This document shows, in pieces, positions 26,178 through 34,287 of a stretch of 57,835 bases of DNA. The notes under the pieces are model-generated. The model was given only the letters and a program-made list of their open reading frames with translations. It was not told the DNA's origin and ran no database searches. Both the position numbers and the translations under genes were made by a program. Where the stretch lies: contig NZ_CH724159.1 of assembly GCF_000153045.1 (NCBI RefSeq), positions 775,780-833,614 on the forward strand, in the 5' to 3' direction. The DNA comes from Synechococcus sp. WH 5701. GTDB taxonomy: Bacteria > Cyanobacteriota > Cyanobacteriia > PCC-6307 > Cyanobiaceae. How positions within the stretch are numbered: position 1 is the first letter of the stretch; every line of letters starts with the position of its first letter.

Positions 26178-26678
26178 ATGCTCCTGATCCCTGGCCTGCT
26201 TCTGGGTCTGCAGCTGTTGCTGGGTCTGACTCCGGCTGACCTGGCTGAGGCTGAACGCCGCGCCATGGTCCTGTCGATCGGAGATGGCGACACGATCCGC
26301 GTGCAGCAGGGCCCGCGCCGGATCACCGTGCGGCTGGCCTGCATCGATGCCCCCGAGCTGGATCAGGCCCCCGATGGCGCCAGGGCCCACCGCTACCTTC
26401 AGACGCGCCTGAAGATCGGCTCCAGCGTGATTCTCAGGCCCCAGACCGTGGATCGCTTCGGTCGCACGGTGGCCGAAGTGATTGGCGACATCAACCTTGG
26501 CCTGGCGATGGTGGAAGACGGCGAAGCCTTTGCCTTCCGCCGCTACCTGGCCAGCTGCGATGCCAGGGAGTATCTCGACGCTGAAGACCGGGCGATGCGC
26601 CGTCGCTATGGCGTGTGGCAGGTGCCCGGAGGCATCACACGGCCGTGGGACTTTCGGCGCGGCAGGCGACGACGTTGA
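26178..26678 (+). CDS. secreted thermonuclease-like (SNase) protein
   Basis: This 166-residue protein starts at ATG 26178 with a signal sequence (LLIPGLLLGLQLLLGLTPA). The SNase fold carries SIGDGDTIRVQ (calcium-ligand Asp), VRLACIDAPELDQ (catalytic Arg and Asp) and DRFGRTVAEV (second catalytic region), in the right order. It probably degrades extracellular or periplasmic nucleic acid. It is divergent from the SulP gene, 73 bases apart. Confidence 0.85.
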   Translation: MLLIPGLLLGLQLLLGLTPADLAEAERRAMVLSIGDGDTIRVQQGPRRITVRLACIDAPELDQAPDGARAHRYLQTRLKIGSSVILRPQTVDRFGRTVAEVIGDINLGLAMVEDGEAFAFRRYLASCDAREYLDAEDRAMRRRYGVWQVPGGITRPWDFRRGRRRR

Positions 26679-26813
26679 TGGGACGGTTGATGGCGCTGGG
26701 TTTTGCCAGAACTCCGCCTCATTCTGCCGATGGATGGGGCCAATGTCTCGCTGCTCTGGTTGGTCTCTGATCATGTCCCCGCATGGCATCCGTGGATGGG
26801 TAGGGTCGCGGCC

Positions 26814-28340
26814 ATGGGCCCGGTTCAGGTCGTCTGGTTCAAGCGGGATCTGCGGGTGGCCGACCACCAACCGCTGTTGCAGGCCAGTTTCCTTGGCCCG
26901 GTGTTGCCTCTGATGGTGGTGGAGCCGGAGCTATGGCGGCAGAGCGATGCCTCCGCCCGGCAGTGGGACTTCTGTGCCGAGAGTCTGGAGGACCTGCGCC
27001 GGGCTCTCGCCGGGCTCGGCCAGCCGCTGGTGGTGCGGATCGGCACGGTTGAGGAGGTGCTGGAGCGGGCCCGCTGCCGCTTCGGCATCGCGGGCCTCTG
27101 GAGCCATCAGGAAACCGGAAATGGCTGGACCTATGCCCGCGACCGGCGCGTGGCCCGCTGGGCCAAGAGCCACAGCATCCCCTGGATCGAGATCCCCAGC
27201 TTCGGCGTGATCCGCCGCTTGGGTAGCCGCAACGGCTGGGCTCGCCGTTGGGAGGCACGGATGGCCGAGCCGATGGTTCCGCCGCCGGAGGCCTTGCAGC
27301 CCCTGGCTGGACTTGATCCCGGCGCCATTCCTTCGGCCAGCGAGCTCGGGCTGGCGCCTGATCCCTGCCCGGGCCGTCAAGTCGGGGGTCGGCAGCAGGG
27401 GCAGGCTGTTCTCGAGAGTTTTCTGAACGGGCGGGGGGCTCGCTACCACCGTGAGCTGTCCAGCCCGCGCACGGCATTCGAGAGTTGTTCGCGGCTTTCT
27501 CCCCACCTCGCCTGGGGCACTCTGTCGATGAGGGAGGTGGTTCAGCTCAGCCGTCGGCGTGGGGCTGCGCCGGTGGGTTTCGAGGCACGGCTGCACTGGC
27601 ACTGCCACTTCATCCAGAAGCTCGAAAGCCAGCCGGATCTGGAGTTCCGCGAGCTCCACCCACTCACCGCCGGCCTGCGCAGCAGCGACCCCGAGCGGCT
27701 GGCGGCCTGGGCCGAGGGACGGACCGGACTGCCGTTTGTGGATGCCTGCATGCGGGCGCTGATCGCCACTGGCTGGATCAACTTCCGCATGCGGGCGATG
27801 CTGATGTCGGTGGCCAGTTACCACCTGTGGCTGCCGTGGCGTGAGAGCGGGTTGCATCTGGCGCGGCTGTTCGTCGACTACGAGCCCGGCATCCACTGGA
27901 GCCAGTGCCAGATGCAGTCGGGCACCACGGGCATCAACACGATCCGCATCTACAACCCGATCAAGCAGGGCCAGGATCACGACCCAGGCGGCGACTTCAT
28001 CCGCCAGTGGTTACCGGAACTGGCCGCCGTGCCGGCCGTGCACCTCCATGAACCGTGGACGATGGCGGTGATCACCCAGCAGCGCGTGGGCTGCGTGCTC
28101 GGGCTGCACTATCCACTGCCGATCGTGGAGCCCAATCAGGCCGCCAGGGAGGCCCGTGTGCGGATCTGGGCCCAGCGACAGGAGCTGGGCTTCGCGGAGC
28201 TGGCCGATGCGATCCAGCACAAGCACGGATCCCGTCGCTCCGGCCTGGCGGCCAGCGGGGGCAGGCGTCGTCGCCGATCCATGGGAGGAACTCCAACCGA
28301 TCCGCAGATCCAGCTGCGGCTGGACCTGGATCTGGCCTGA
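26814..28340 (+). CDS. cryptochrome/photolyase-family flavoprotein
   Basis: The 508-residue protein starts at ATG 26814, giving the usual N-terminus [18 protein letters not shown] of the photolyase antenna domain. The FAD-binding domain has [32 protein letters not shown] and [20 protein letters not shown] followed by [10 protein letters not shown], with the aspartate near the flavin. It lacks a long cryptochrome C-tail but ends in an Arg-rich tract. Whether it repairs CPDs, 6-4 products or serves as a photoreceptor is not readable. Upstream ATGs give a poor N-terminus. Confidence 0.85.
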   Translation: MGPVQVVWFKRDLRVADHQPLLQASFLGPVLPLMVVEPELWRQSDASARQWDFCAESLEDLRRALAGLGQPLVVRIGTVEEVLERARCRFGIAGLWSHQETGNGWTYARDRRVARWAKSHSIPWIEIPSFGVIRRLGSRNGWARRWEARMAEPMVPPPEALQPLAGLDPGAIPSASELGLAPDPCPGRQVGGRQQGQAVLESFLNGRGARYHRELSSPRTAFESCSRLSPHLAWGTLSMREVVQLSRRRGAAPVGFEARLHWHCHFIQKLESQPDLEFRELHPLTAGLRSSDPERLAAWAEGRTGLPFVDACMRALIATGWINFRMRAMLMSVASYHLWLPWRESGLHLARLFVDYEPGIHWSQCQMQSGTTGINTIRIYNPIKQGQDHDPGGDFIRQWLPELAAVPAVHLHEPWTMAVITQQRVGCVLGLHYPLPIVEPNQAAREARVRIWAQRQELGFAELADAIQHKHGSRRSGLAASGGRRRRRSMGGTPTDPQIQLRLDLDLA

Positions 28341-28466
28341 CCTCCACGTTCAGCTCAGCCCTGTGGAGCAGGGCCTCCGCGGCCGTGACGGATTGCTGCG
28401 ACATCAGGCCGGAATAACTTCAAGCCTTAAGGATTGCTCTAGATTTCAGCCTTGGTGGACACGCCC

Positions 28467-28550
28467 ATGGCTCAATCTGTCTCGCTTCTTGCCGCCACTG
28501 GTCTGGCTGGGCTGGCCCTGGTGAGTCTCTCCATCAGCTTGCTGATCTGA
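28467..28550 (+). CDS. 27-residue single-helix membrane peptide
   Basis: ATG 28467 opens a 27-residue peptide, MAQSVSLLAATGLAGLALVS continuing to ISLLI, almost entirely one membrane helix. AT-rich sequence with TAAGGATTGCTCTAGAT lies just upstream, unlike the surrounding GC-rich DNA, as at a promoter. The size is that of small photosystem or cytochrome b6f subunits, but it does not match PetG, PetL, PsaM or PsbM as I know them. Confidence 0.5.
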   Translation: MAQSVSLLAATGLAGLALVSLSISLLI

Positions 28551-28624
28551 GCAGCTCAGGGGGCCGACGGTGACGCGCTGCCGGGTGCTGCCCGCCAGCC
28601 TGGGCACCCCTTCGAACGACTTGG

Positions 28625-29983
28625 GTGCCCCTCGATCCCACTAGCCTTCGGCCCCTGCCGAGCACGCCAGCGTTGAGCGGTGTGCTCGAGACCCTTGCCT
28701 TTTTTCGGGACCCTGATTTCGCTCGCTCGCGTTTCGAGCGCTACGGCGACGTCTACGAGACCACCCTGCTGGGGCAACGCACCGTGTTCATCCGCGGTGG
28801 GCAGGCGGTCGGTGACCTGTTCGCCCAGGGCGATGCGGTCCAGGGATGGTGGCCCGACAGTGTGCGGAAGCTGCTGGGGCCCCTGTCGCTGGCCAACCGC
28901 AACGGTGTCGATCACAAGGCGCGCCGGCGGGTGGTGGGCCAGCTGTTCACCACCGTTGCTCTGAAGCGCTACAGCCCAGCCATCGTGGCGTTGGTCAACG
29001 AGCTCAGCCATGACCTGCTCGGCTGCGCTGCTCCGGTGGCCCTGGTGCCCAGGTTGCGGCGCTTTGCCTTCAGCGTGATCGCCAGCACCGTGCTGGGGCT
29101 GGATCCCGTCGATCGCGATGCCCTGTTCGTGGATTTCGAAACCTGGTGCCAGGGCCTCTTCTCCCTGCCTTTTGCCCTGCCAGGCAGCCCCTATGCCCGA
29201 GCCCGTCAGGCCCGCGGGCGCCTGTTGTTGCGCCTGGGCTCCGTGCTCAACAAAGCTCAGGCCGCTGTCGCTGCCGGCAAGCCCCTCGCCGCCGGTGGCC
29301 TTGATCTGCTGGCTGGTGGTCTCGATGAGGCAGGGCTCCCCCTGGCCGATGACGACGTGGCGGAGCAGCTTCTGCTGTTGCTGTTCGCCGGCTACGAAAC
29401 CACTGCCTCCTCCCTGAGCTGTCTGTTGCAGACCTTGCTGCAGCATCCAGCCGAGCTGGCCTGGCTCCAGCAGGAACTTGGCGCCTTGTCGTGGCCGCCT
29501 CCACAGGGGGAGGCCACGACCGCCTATGACGCCATCCGGGCGCCACGGCTGGATGCGGTGGTGAAGGAGGTGATGCGGCTGACTCCGCCGGTGGGTGGCT
29601 TCTTTCGCCGGACACTCGAGCCCATTGCCCTGGCGGGCGTCCTGGTGCCTGCCGATCGCGTGGTGCAGGTGAGCATCGCCGCCAGCCATCGCCATGGCAG
29701 AGAGGACGAGGATCTTGAGGTCTTCCGGCCGCAACGGCATCTGGCCGGTGACAGCACGGCCACCCTGCTGCCCTACGGCGGGGGTGAGCGGGTGTGCCTG
29801 GGCAAATCCCTGGCCGAGCTGGAGATCCGACTGTTGACGGTGGGAATGCTCAAACAGCTGATGCTGGTGCTGAAACCGGATCAGGACCTGACGCTTCGGG
29901 TCATTCCCAGCCCCTCACCAACGGATGGCTTGCTGGTGCGCCCGCTCCCCAGAGCCACTGGTCTCCATTCACCTGTCCGCTGA
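28625..29983 (+). CDS. cytochrome P450 (CYP120-like)
   Basis: The 452-residue P450 starts at GTG. The heme-thiolate loop is LPYGGGERVCLGKSLAELE with the axial Cys. The oxygen-activating I-helix has LLLLFAGYETTAS, and the K-helix ExxR motif is VVKEVMRLTPP. There is no N-terminal membrane anchor, so it is a soluble class. The overall pattern resembles cyanobacterial CYP120, which hydroxylates retinoids in Synechocystis; the substrate here is unknown. No ferredoxin or reductase lies beside it. Confidence 0.9.
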   Translation: MPLDPTSLRPLPSTPALSGVLETLAFFRDPDFARSRFERYGDVYETTLLGQRTVFIRGGQAVGDLFAQGDAVQGWWPDSVRKLLGPLSLANRNGVDHKARRRVVGQLFTTVALKRYSPAIVALVNELSHDLLGCAAPVALVPRLRRFAFSVIASTVLGLDPVDRDALFVDFETWCQGLFSLPFALPGSPYARARQARGRLLLRLGSVLNKAQAAVAAGKPLAAGGLDLLAGGLDEAGLPLADDDVAEQLLLLLFAGYETTASSLSCLLQTLLQHPAELAWLQQELGALSWPPPQGEATTAYDAIRAPRLDAVVKEVMRLTPPVGGFFRRTLEPIALAGVLVPADRVVQVSIAASHRHGREDEDLEVFRPQRHLAGDSTATLLPYGGGERVCLGKSLAELEIRLLTVGMLKQLMLVLKPDQDLTLRVIPSPSPTDGLLVRPLPRATGLHSPVR

Positions 29984-30048
29984 CCGCTGTGGGAGGGGAG
30001 GACGTGGCACTGGGGCCATTGGCAGCCTTGGGGTTCGTCAGGCTCAGT

Positions 30049-30294
30049 TCAGTGATGGCGTCTGCGGCCGAGGGGTTCAATCCACTGCTCGCGAACCATG
30101 TCGTGACGAAGCTTCGCTGGGTCCAGCCGGCAGCCCAGCTGGATGGAGCCCTGGTCCAGAAGGCGTCCGAGCCGAAGGGCCGTGGCCTCCTCGACGCGGG
30201 AAAAGTTGTCCTGCTGGTCGGTGAGCCAGGACAGTTCCGTGTGGGTGATGACACCGCTCGAGATGGATTCGAGAAAAAGCTCGCCAACCGTCAT
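30049..30294 (-). CDS. small conserved hypothetical protein
   Basis: This 81-residue protein begins MTVGELFLESISSGVITHTE and continues SWLTDQQDNFSRVEEATALR and LGRLLDQGSIQLGCRL. It is charged and helical, with no membrane segment. Similar short proteins are widespread in picocyanobacteria near stress or photosynthesis genes, but none has a known role to my knowledge. It is divergent from psbA, about 290 bases apart. Confidence 0.6.
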   Translation of the reverse strand: MTVGELFLESISSGVITHTELSWLTDQQDNFSRVEEATALRLGRLLDQGSIQLGCRLDPAKLRHDMVREQWIEPLGRRRHH

Positions 30295-30465
30295 GGCTTT
30301 TGTTGCGGAACGTAAACATTCTGCCTTTTGCGTGGCTCCTTCGTGGGCCCTCCGCCCTCACACAGGCTTCAAGGCCCAGCTCAGCTGGTTGATCAGTCGT
30401 GGTGGTTTGGTCGTCGGCTCAGCGGCCCATGGACCTGTGGGGCGGCCTCCCGTGCCGATGACGCC

Positions 30466-30493
30466 TTTACAAAACTCAATTTCGTGCTATTCT
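30466..30493 (+). promoter_or_regulatory. sigma70-type promoter of psbA
   Basis: TTTACA (30466-30471) and TATTCT (30488-30493) are 16 bases apart, in AT-rich sequence about 95 bases before the psbA ATG. Regulation by light is known for psbA genes generally; no specific operator is visible. Confidence 0.6.
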
Positions 30494-30587
30494 GTAAAGG
30501 TCAAGCGGCTGCACAAGTGGACTTCGGTCTTCTGAGCGTCGTTTGGCCTACTTAACCGCTCCGCCCGGAGCACACATTCACGCTCTC

Positions 30588-31667
30588 ATGACCACCACCC
30601 TTCAGCAGCGCCAAGGCGCGTCTGCCTGGAGCCAGTTCTGCGAGTGGGTCACCTCCACCAACAACCGTCTCTACGTCGGTTGGTTCGGTGTGCTGATGAT
30701 CCCCACCCTGCTGGCTGCCACGATCTGCTTCATCGTGGCCTTCGTCGCTGCTCCTCCCGTCGACATCGACGGCATCCGTGAGCCTGTCGCCGGCTCCCTG
30801 CTTTACGGCAACAACATCATCTCCGGTGCTGTTGTTCCTTCCAGCAACGCCATCGGCCTGCACTTCTACCCGATCTGGGAAGCCGCCAGCCTCGACGAGT
30901 GGCTGTACAACGGCGGTCCCTACCAGCTGGTGATCTTCCACTTCCTGATCGGCATTTTCTGCTACATGGGCCGCGAGTGGGAACTCTCCTACCGCCTCGG
31001 CATGCGTCCCTGGATCTGCGTGGCCTACAGCGCCCCTGTGGCCGCTGCCTCGGCTGTGTTCCTGATCTATCCCTTCGGTCAGGGTTCCTTCTCCGACGGC
31101 ATGCCCCTCGGCATCTCCGGCACCTTCAACTTCATGCTGGTGTTCCAGGCTGAGCACAACATCCTGATGCACCCCTTCCACATGCTGGGTGTGGCGGGTG
31201 TGTTCGGTGGCTCCCTGTTCTCCGCCATGCACGGTTCGCTGGTGACCTCCTCGCTGGTGCGTGAAACCACCGAGAGCGAGAGCCAGAACTACGGCTACAA
31301 GTTCGGCCAGGAAGAGGAGACCTACAACATCGTGGCTGCCCACGGTTACTTCGGTCGCCTGATCTTCCAATACGCCTCGTTCAACAACAGCCGCAGCCTG
31401 CACTTCTTCCTGGCTGCCTGGCCCGTGGTCGGCATCTGGTTCACCGCCCTTGGCGTGAGCACGATGGCCTTCAACCTGAACGGCTTCAACTTCAACCAGT
31501 CGATCCTCGACGGCCAGGGCCGCGTGATCAACACCTGGGCTGATGTGCTGAACCGCGCTGGTCTGGGCATGGAAGTGATGCACGAGCGCAACGCGCACAA
31601 CTTCCCGCTGGACCTGGCTTCTGCTGAAGCCACTCCCGTGGCGCTGACCGCCCCCGCGATCGGCTGA
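30588..31667 (+). CDS. psbA: photosystem II reaction-centre protein D1, Glu130 form
   Basis: D1 binds the special-pair chlorophylls, pheophytin, QB and most Mn4CaO5 ligands. The 359-residue protein starts [20 protein letters not shown] and has all key residues in place by my count: Tyr161 (FLIYPF), Asp170 (FSDG), Glu189, His190 and His198. Residue 130 is Glu (MGREWELS), the form tied to high-light D1 in Synechococcus, whereas low-light copies have Gln. Codon use is highly biased. A strong terminator follows. The ATG at 30588 is the conserved start. Confidence 0.98.
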   Translation: MTTTLQQRQGASAWSQFCEWVTSTNNRLYVGWFGVLMIPTLLAATICFIVAFVAAPPVDIDGIREPVAGSLLYGNNIISGAVVPSSNAIGLHFYPIWEAASLDEWLYNGGPYQLVIFHFLIGIFCYMGREWELSYRLGMRPWICVAYSAPVAAASAVFLIYPFGQGSFSDGMPLGISGTFNFMLVFQAEHNILMHPFHMLGVAGVFGGSLFSAMHGSLVTSSLVRETTESESQNYGYKFGQEEETYNIVAAHGYFGRLIFQYASFNNSRSLHFFLAAWPVVGIWFTALGVSTMAFNLNGFNFNQSILDGQGRVINTWADVLNRAGLGMEVMHERNAHNFPLDLASAEATPVALTAPAIG

Positions 31668-31713
31668 TGCATCCGGTGGGTCCCATGGGCTCACCACCTG
31701 CATCAAGAGCATG

Positions 31714-31745
31714 AAAAGCCCCTGCTTCGGCAGGGGCTTTTTTGT
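31714..31745 (+). terminator. rho-independent terminator of psbA
   Basis: AAAAGCCCCTGC-TTCG-GCAGGGGCTTTT with a stable TTCG tetraloop and a following T tract, 47 bases after the psbA stop. Confidence 0.92.
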
Positions 31746-31816
31746 TTGCAACAGTCAGAGTTGTTGATTGCGGCCCAGAAGCCAAGATGTATCCCCCTTC
31801 ACTCTCTCTTGCACCG

Positions 31817-31996
31817 ATGCCTCACCACATTGAACGCCCCACCAAGAACTGCCCAATCTGTGGACGACCGTTTCAGTGGCGGAAAAAGTGGAAAGATGTG
31901 TGGGAGGAGGTCCGTTACTGTTCAGATCGCTGCCGTAGAAACCGGAATCGCGTTGATCCCTTGGTGCCAGACCGGTTGGTCCAAAAGCTGAGATGA
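31817..31996 (+). CDS. DUF2256 zinc-ribbon protein
   Basis: The 59-residue protein starts at ATG 31817. It has a C-x2-C and C-x3-C pattern, [19 protein letters not shown] followed by [10 protein letters not shown], the complete DUF2256 signature, with a basic C-terminal tail. This family often neighbours photolyase/cryptochrome genes; here the nearest one is 3.5 kb upstream. Zinc binding is expected from the cysteines. Confidence 0.85.
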   Translation: MPHHIERPTKNCPICGRPFQWRKKWKDVWEEVRYCSDRCRRNRNRVDPLVPDRLVQKLR

Positions 31997-32083
31997 CATT
32001 GGCTGAATCAGGGAGCCAAGCCGCGCGCCTTCAGCTGCAAGGTATGGAGAGGAAGGGTGAAACGCGATGTTGGAGGACCGGTG

Positions 32084-32755
32084 ATGGCTGAACGAACCGT
32101 CCTGCGCCTGGGTGATCCACGTCTGCGGCAGGTGTCCCGCCCCGTTACCAGGTTTGGAACACCTGAACTGCTTGCTTTGATCACGGATCTCAGGGACACC
32201 ATGGCGGCACGCGATGGGGCGGGCTTGGCCGCTCCGCAGATCGCCGTACCGCTGAGGGTGGTGATCTTTGGAATCACCGTGAACCCGCGCTATCCAGAGG
32301 CACCCCCGATACCGGAAACGGTGCTGATCAATCCGGAGATCACCCCGATCGACCAGGCCTGCGATTCAGGTTGGGAGGGGTGCCTCAGTGTTCCGGGGCT
32401 GCGTGGACAGGTGAGTCGCTGGAGGCGGATTCACTACCGAGGCTTCGATGCAGAGGGTCATCTGATCGCGCGATCCGTTGCTGGGTTTCACGCCCGCGTC
32501 GTCCAGCACGAGTGCGACCATCTCGATGGCGTGCTCTTCCCTGATCGACTGGAAGACACGCGGGCCCTTGGCTTCACGGAAGAGCTCGAGGCGTGGGGTC
32601 TGCTCCCTGGCGCGGAATCCTCGGCGCCAGGTCAGCCGCTGGGCACCTTGGAAGTGATGCGCCAGCAGCTCGAGCAGCATTCCGCGCTGGAGGATCTTGG
32701 CCCCCTGTTTGGCCCGAGGGCCCAGGGGCATGGCCCTGGCAGGGATCCCTGCTGA
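32084..32755 (+). CDS. def: peptide deformylase
   Basis: This enzyme removes the formyl group from nascent proteins. All three metal and active-site motifs are present: GAGLAAPQIAV (motif 1), EGCLSVPGLRG (motif 2, metal Cys) and QHECDHLDGVLF (motif 3, HExxH). The start at ATG 32084 is preceded by GGAGG. At 223 residues it is longer than E. coli Def, having a C-terminal extension of about 35 residues rich in Glu, Gln and Pro. Confidence 0.93.
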   Translation: MAERTVLRLGDPRLRQVSRPVTRFGTPELLALITDLRDTMAARDGAGLAAPQIAVPLRVVIFGITVNPRYPEAPPIPETVLINPEITPIDQACDSGWEGCLSVPGLRGQVSRWRRIHYRGFDAEGHLIARSVAGFHARVVQHECDHLDGVLFPDRLEDTRALGFTEELEAWGLLPGAESSAPGQPLGTLEVMRQQLEQHSALEDLGPLFGPRAQGHGPGRDPC

Positions 32756-32781
32756 ACAGCCCGGTAGCCATCGCCGCTCTG

Positions 32782-33042
32782 CTAAAGACCAACTTTGCGC
32801 CGACCACGCCACATCCCTGCCGCGTAGCCGATTGCCGGCAGCAGGAGATAAGGCCGCAGGGGCAGTTGCAGCACCAGGGCAATCCCAACAAGCCAGGGCA
32901 GCAGCAGCAGGCCCGCGAAGGCCAGCTGGCTGCCCCGTGAGCGACGCGCCAGCTGGCCCGAGCGCTGCACCAGTCGCGGCACGTTCTTCCCCAGCCCGTA
33001 GCCCAGCAGCACGGTGAGAACAGTGAGCAGGATCACGCCCAT
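32782..33042 (-). CDS. small membrane protein, unknown
   Basis: The 86 residues contain an N-terminal helix (VILLTVLTVLLGYGLG), a basic loop (QRSGQLARRSRGS) and a C-terminal pair of helices (LAFAGLLLLPWLVGIALVL; YLLLPAIGYAAGMW), ending with RGRRKVGL. The loop is strongly positive. It converges with def. No family is recognised. Confidence 0.6.
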   Translation of the reverse strand: MGVILLTVLTVLLGYGLGKNVPRLVQRSGQLARRSRGSQLAFAGLLLLPWLVGIALVLQLPLRPYLLLPAIGYAAGMWRGRRKVGL

Positions 33043-33126
33043 GGCGGGTAGGCAGCCAAGGGGAGTCTGCTGCTTGATGGTTCAGCCAAGCCTGGGGGCG
33101 AAAGCTCTGAGCCTGCCGCCTGCTCT

Positions 33127-33270
33127 TTCGGGATCGCCGGGCTGCAGGCCGCCATGCTTCTGCGGCACACCCTGTTGATCAAAGCCAGGATCCAGATCAA
33201 GGCTGCGTCAGCACTGAAGCTGGCGAGTCTCGGTTGGTTGGCCTACGCCTTCAAACAGCGGTCAGCCCGG
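33127..33270 (+). pseudogene. truncated copy of a small membrane protein gene
   Basis: The forward frame reads FGIAGLQAAMLLRHTLLIKA continuing RIQIKAASAL. The gene at 38959-39204 (reverse strand) encodes KIAGLQATVLLLLTLLFKAR continuing IQIKAASAL, so the two share most of a 30-residue core and much of the DNA. Here the copy lacks the upstream part and the second hydrophobic half, and its end overlaps the POR-like SDR gene. It looks like a fragment of a duplicated paralogue. Confidence 0.5.
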
Positions 33271-34287
33271 ACGGCGGGACAACGACTCCGGCAAACCCAC
33301 CAACTGGGCGCTCACGCTCCAGAGCGCCTCGGCCAGGGCATCGTCCTGGGCTTCGGCGCTGGGTTCGGCTGACTCGAAGTGCAGCCGCCCCGGACTGACC
33401 AGGCGGTTGACGTAATAGCTGAATCCGCTGCTTCCATAGCTGGCAGCGGTGGCAAGGTCGGCCAGCAGGGCCCCGGCCTGCTCAGGCGTTGCCGTGAGGC
33501 GCAGCAGGTCGCGGGCCACCAGGGCGAACAGCCGCTGGCCCCATTCGTTGTGGCGGCGGCTGTAGCGGAAGAAGCCGCCGCTGCTGCGTGGGACCACCAG
33601 GCCCGGGCTCCAGGCCAGCACCGGCATCGCTGTGCCGCGCCGGCGCAGGCGACGTTCCAGTTCACGGGCAAAGAGCAGGTTGCAGAGCTTGCTGTCCTTG
33701 TAGGCCTTGTCAGCGTTGAAGGGCGTGCGGCCATCCACCATCGCGAAGCCAGCGCCGGCCCTGAGGCCAGCCAGATTCCCCAGGCCAGCGGGTTCGCCCA
33801 CCCGGCCCCCGGGCGAGCCGGGATCGTGCACCTCCGAAGCGGTGACCACCAGGCGTGGGGCCTCGCTGCGCTCGAGTAATGGGAGCAGCTGCATCGCCAG
33901 GGCCTGGTGGCCCAGATGGTTGACGGCGATGGTGAGCTCATGGCCCTGGGCCGACCGCCGGGGTTCGGAGGCACCACTGTCTTGCAGGCCGGCGTTGAGC
34001 ACCAGGCTGTCGATCGGCTCACCGGTTGAGAGCAGCTCCTTGGCGCAATGGTCGATGCTCTCCAGGTCGGCCAGATCGCAGATGGGGGTGAGCAGATCGC
34101 TGCCGCCGCTGGCGAGCAGCTTCTGGCGGGTGGCATCTGCGCTGGCCTGATCACGGCAGGGCAGGGTGAGCTGGTGGCCAGCACGATGCAGCAGCAGGGC
34201 AGCCTGCTGGCCGATGCCGGAGCTGGCGCCGGTGATCAGGATCCGGCGCGGCTGGGGGATCGCGCTGGCCAGCGGGTCGTCGTTCAT
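33262..34287 (-). CDS. SDR of the light-dependent protochlorophyllide reductase (POR)-like group
   Basis: The 341-residue SDR has ILITGASSGIGQQAALLL, LVLNAGLQ, NHLGHQALAM and the catalytic NADKAYKDSKLCNLLFAREL. The YKDSK active site, with length and C-terminal layout, is typical of POR and its relatives rather than of 240-residue SDRs. True POR keeps specific Cys residues for substrate binding, and I see none in the matching places (one Cys lies in the active-site helix), so this is more likely a paralogue. Its start overlaps the serine hydrolase stop by four bases. Confidence 0.75.
   Translation of the reverse strand: MNDDPLASAIPQPRRILITGASSGIGQQAALLLHRAGHQLTLPCRDQASADATRQKLLASGGSDLLTPICDLADLESIDHCAKELLSTGEPIDSLVLNAGLQDSGASEPRRSAQGHELTIAVNHLGHQALAMQLLPLLERSEAPRLVVTASEVHDPGSPGGRVGEPAGLGNLAGLRAGAGFAMVDGRTPFNADKAYKDSKLCNLLFARELERRLRRRGTAMPVLAWSPGLVVPRSSGGFFRYSRRHNEWGQRLFALVARDLLRLTATPEQAGALLADLATAASYGSSGFSYYVNRLVSPGRLHFESAEPSAEAQDDALAEALWSVSAQLVGLPESLSRRPG

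Noticed and set aside
30064..30090. A GGTTCAATCC sequence like a tRNA T-arm
   Set aside because: No acceptor stem or anticodon arm can be drawn around it, and it lies inside the small reverse gene.
33262..34287. Calling the SDR a true protochlorophyllide reductase
   Set aside because: The YKDSK site fits the group, but the substrate-binding Cys residues of POR are not evident in place.
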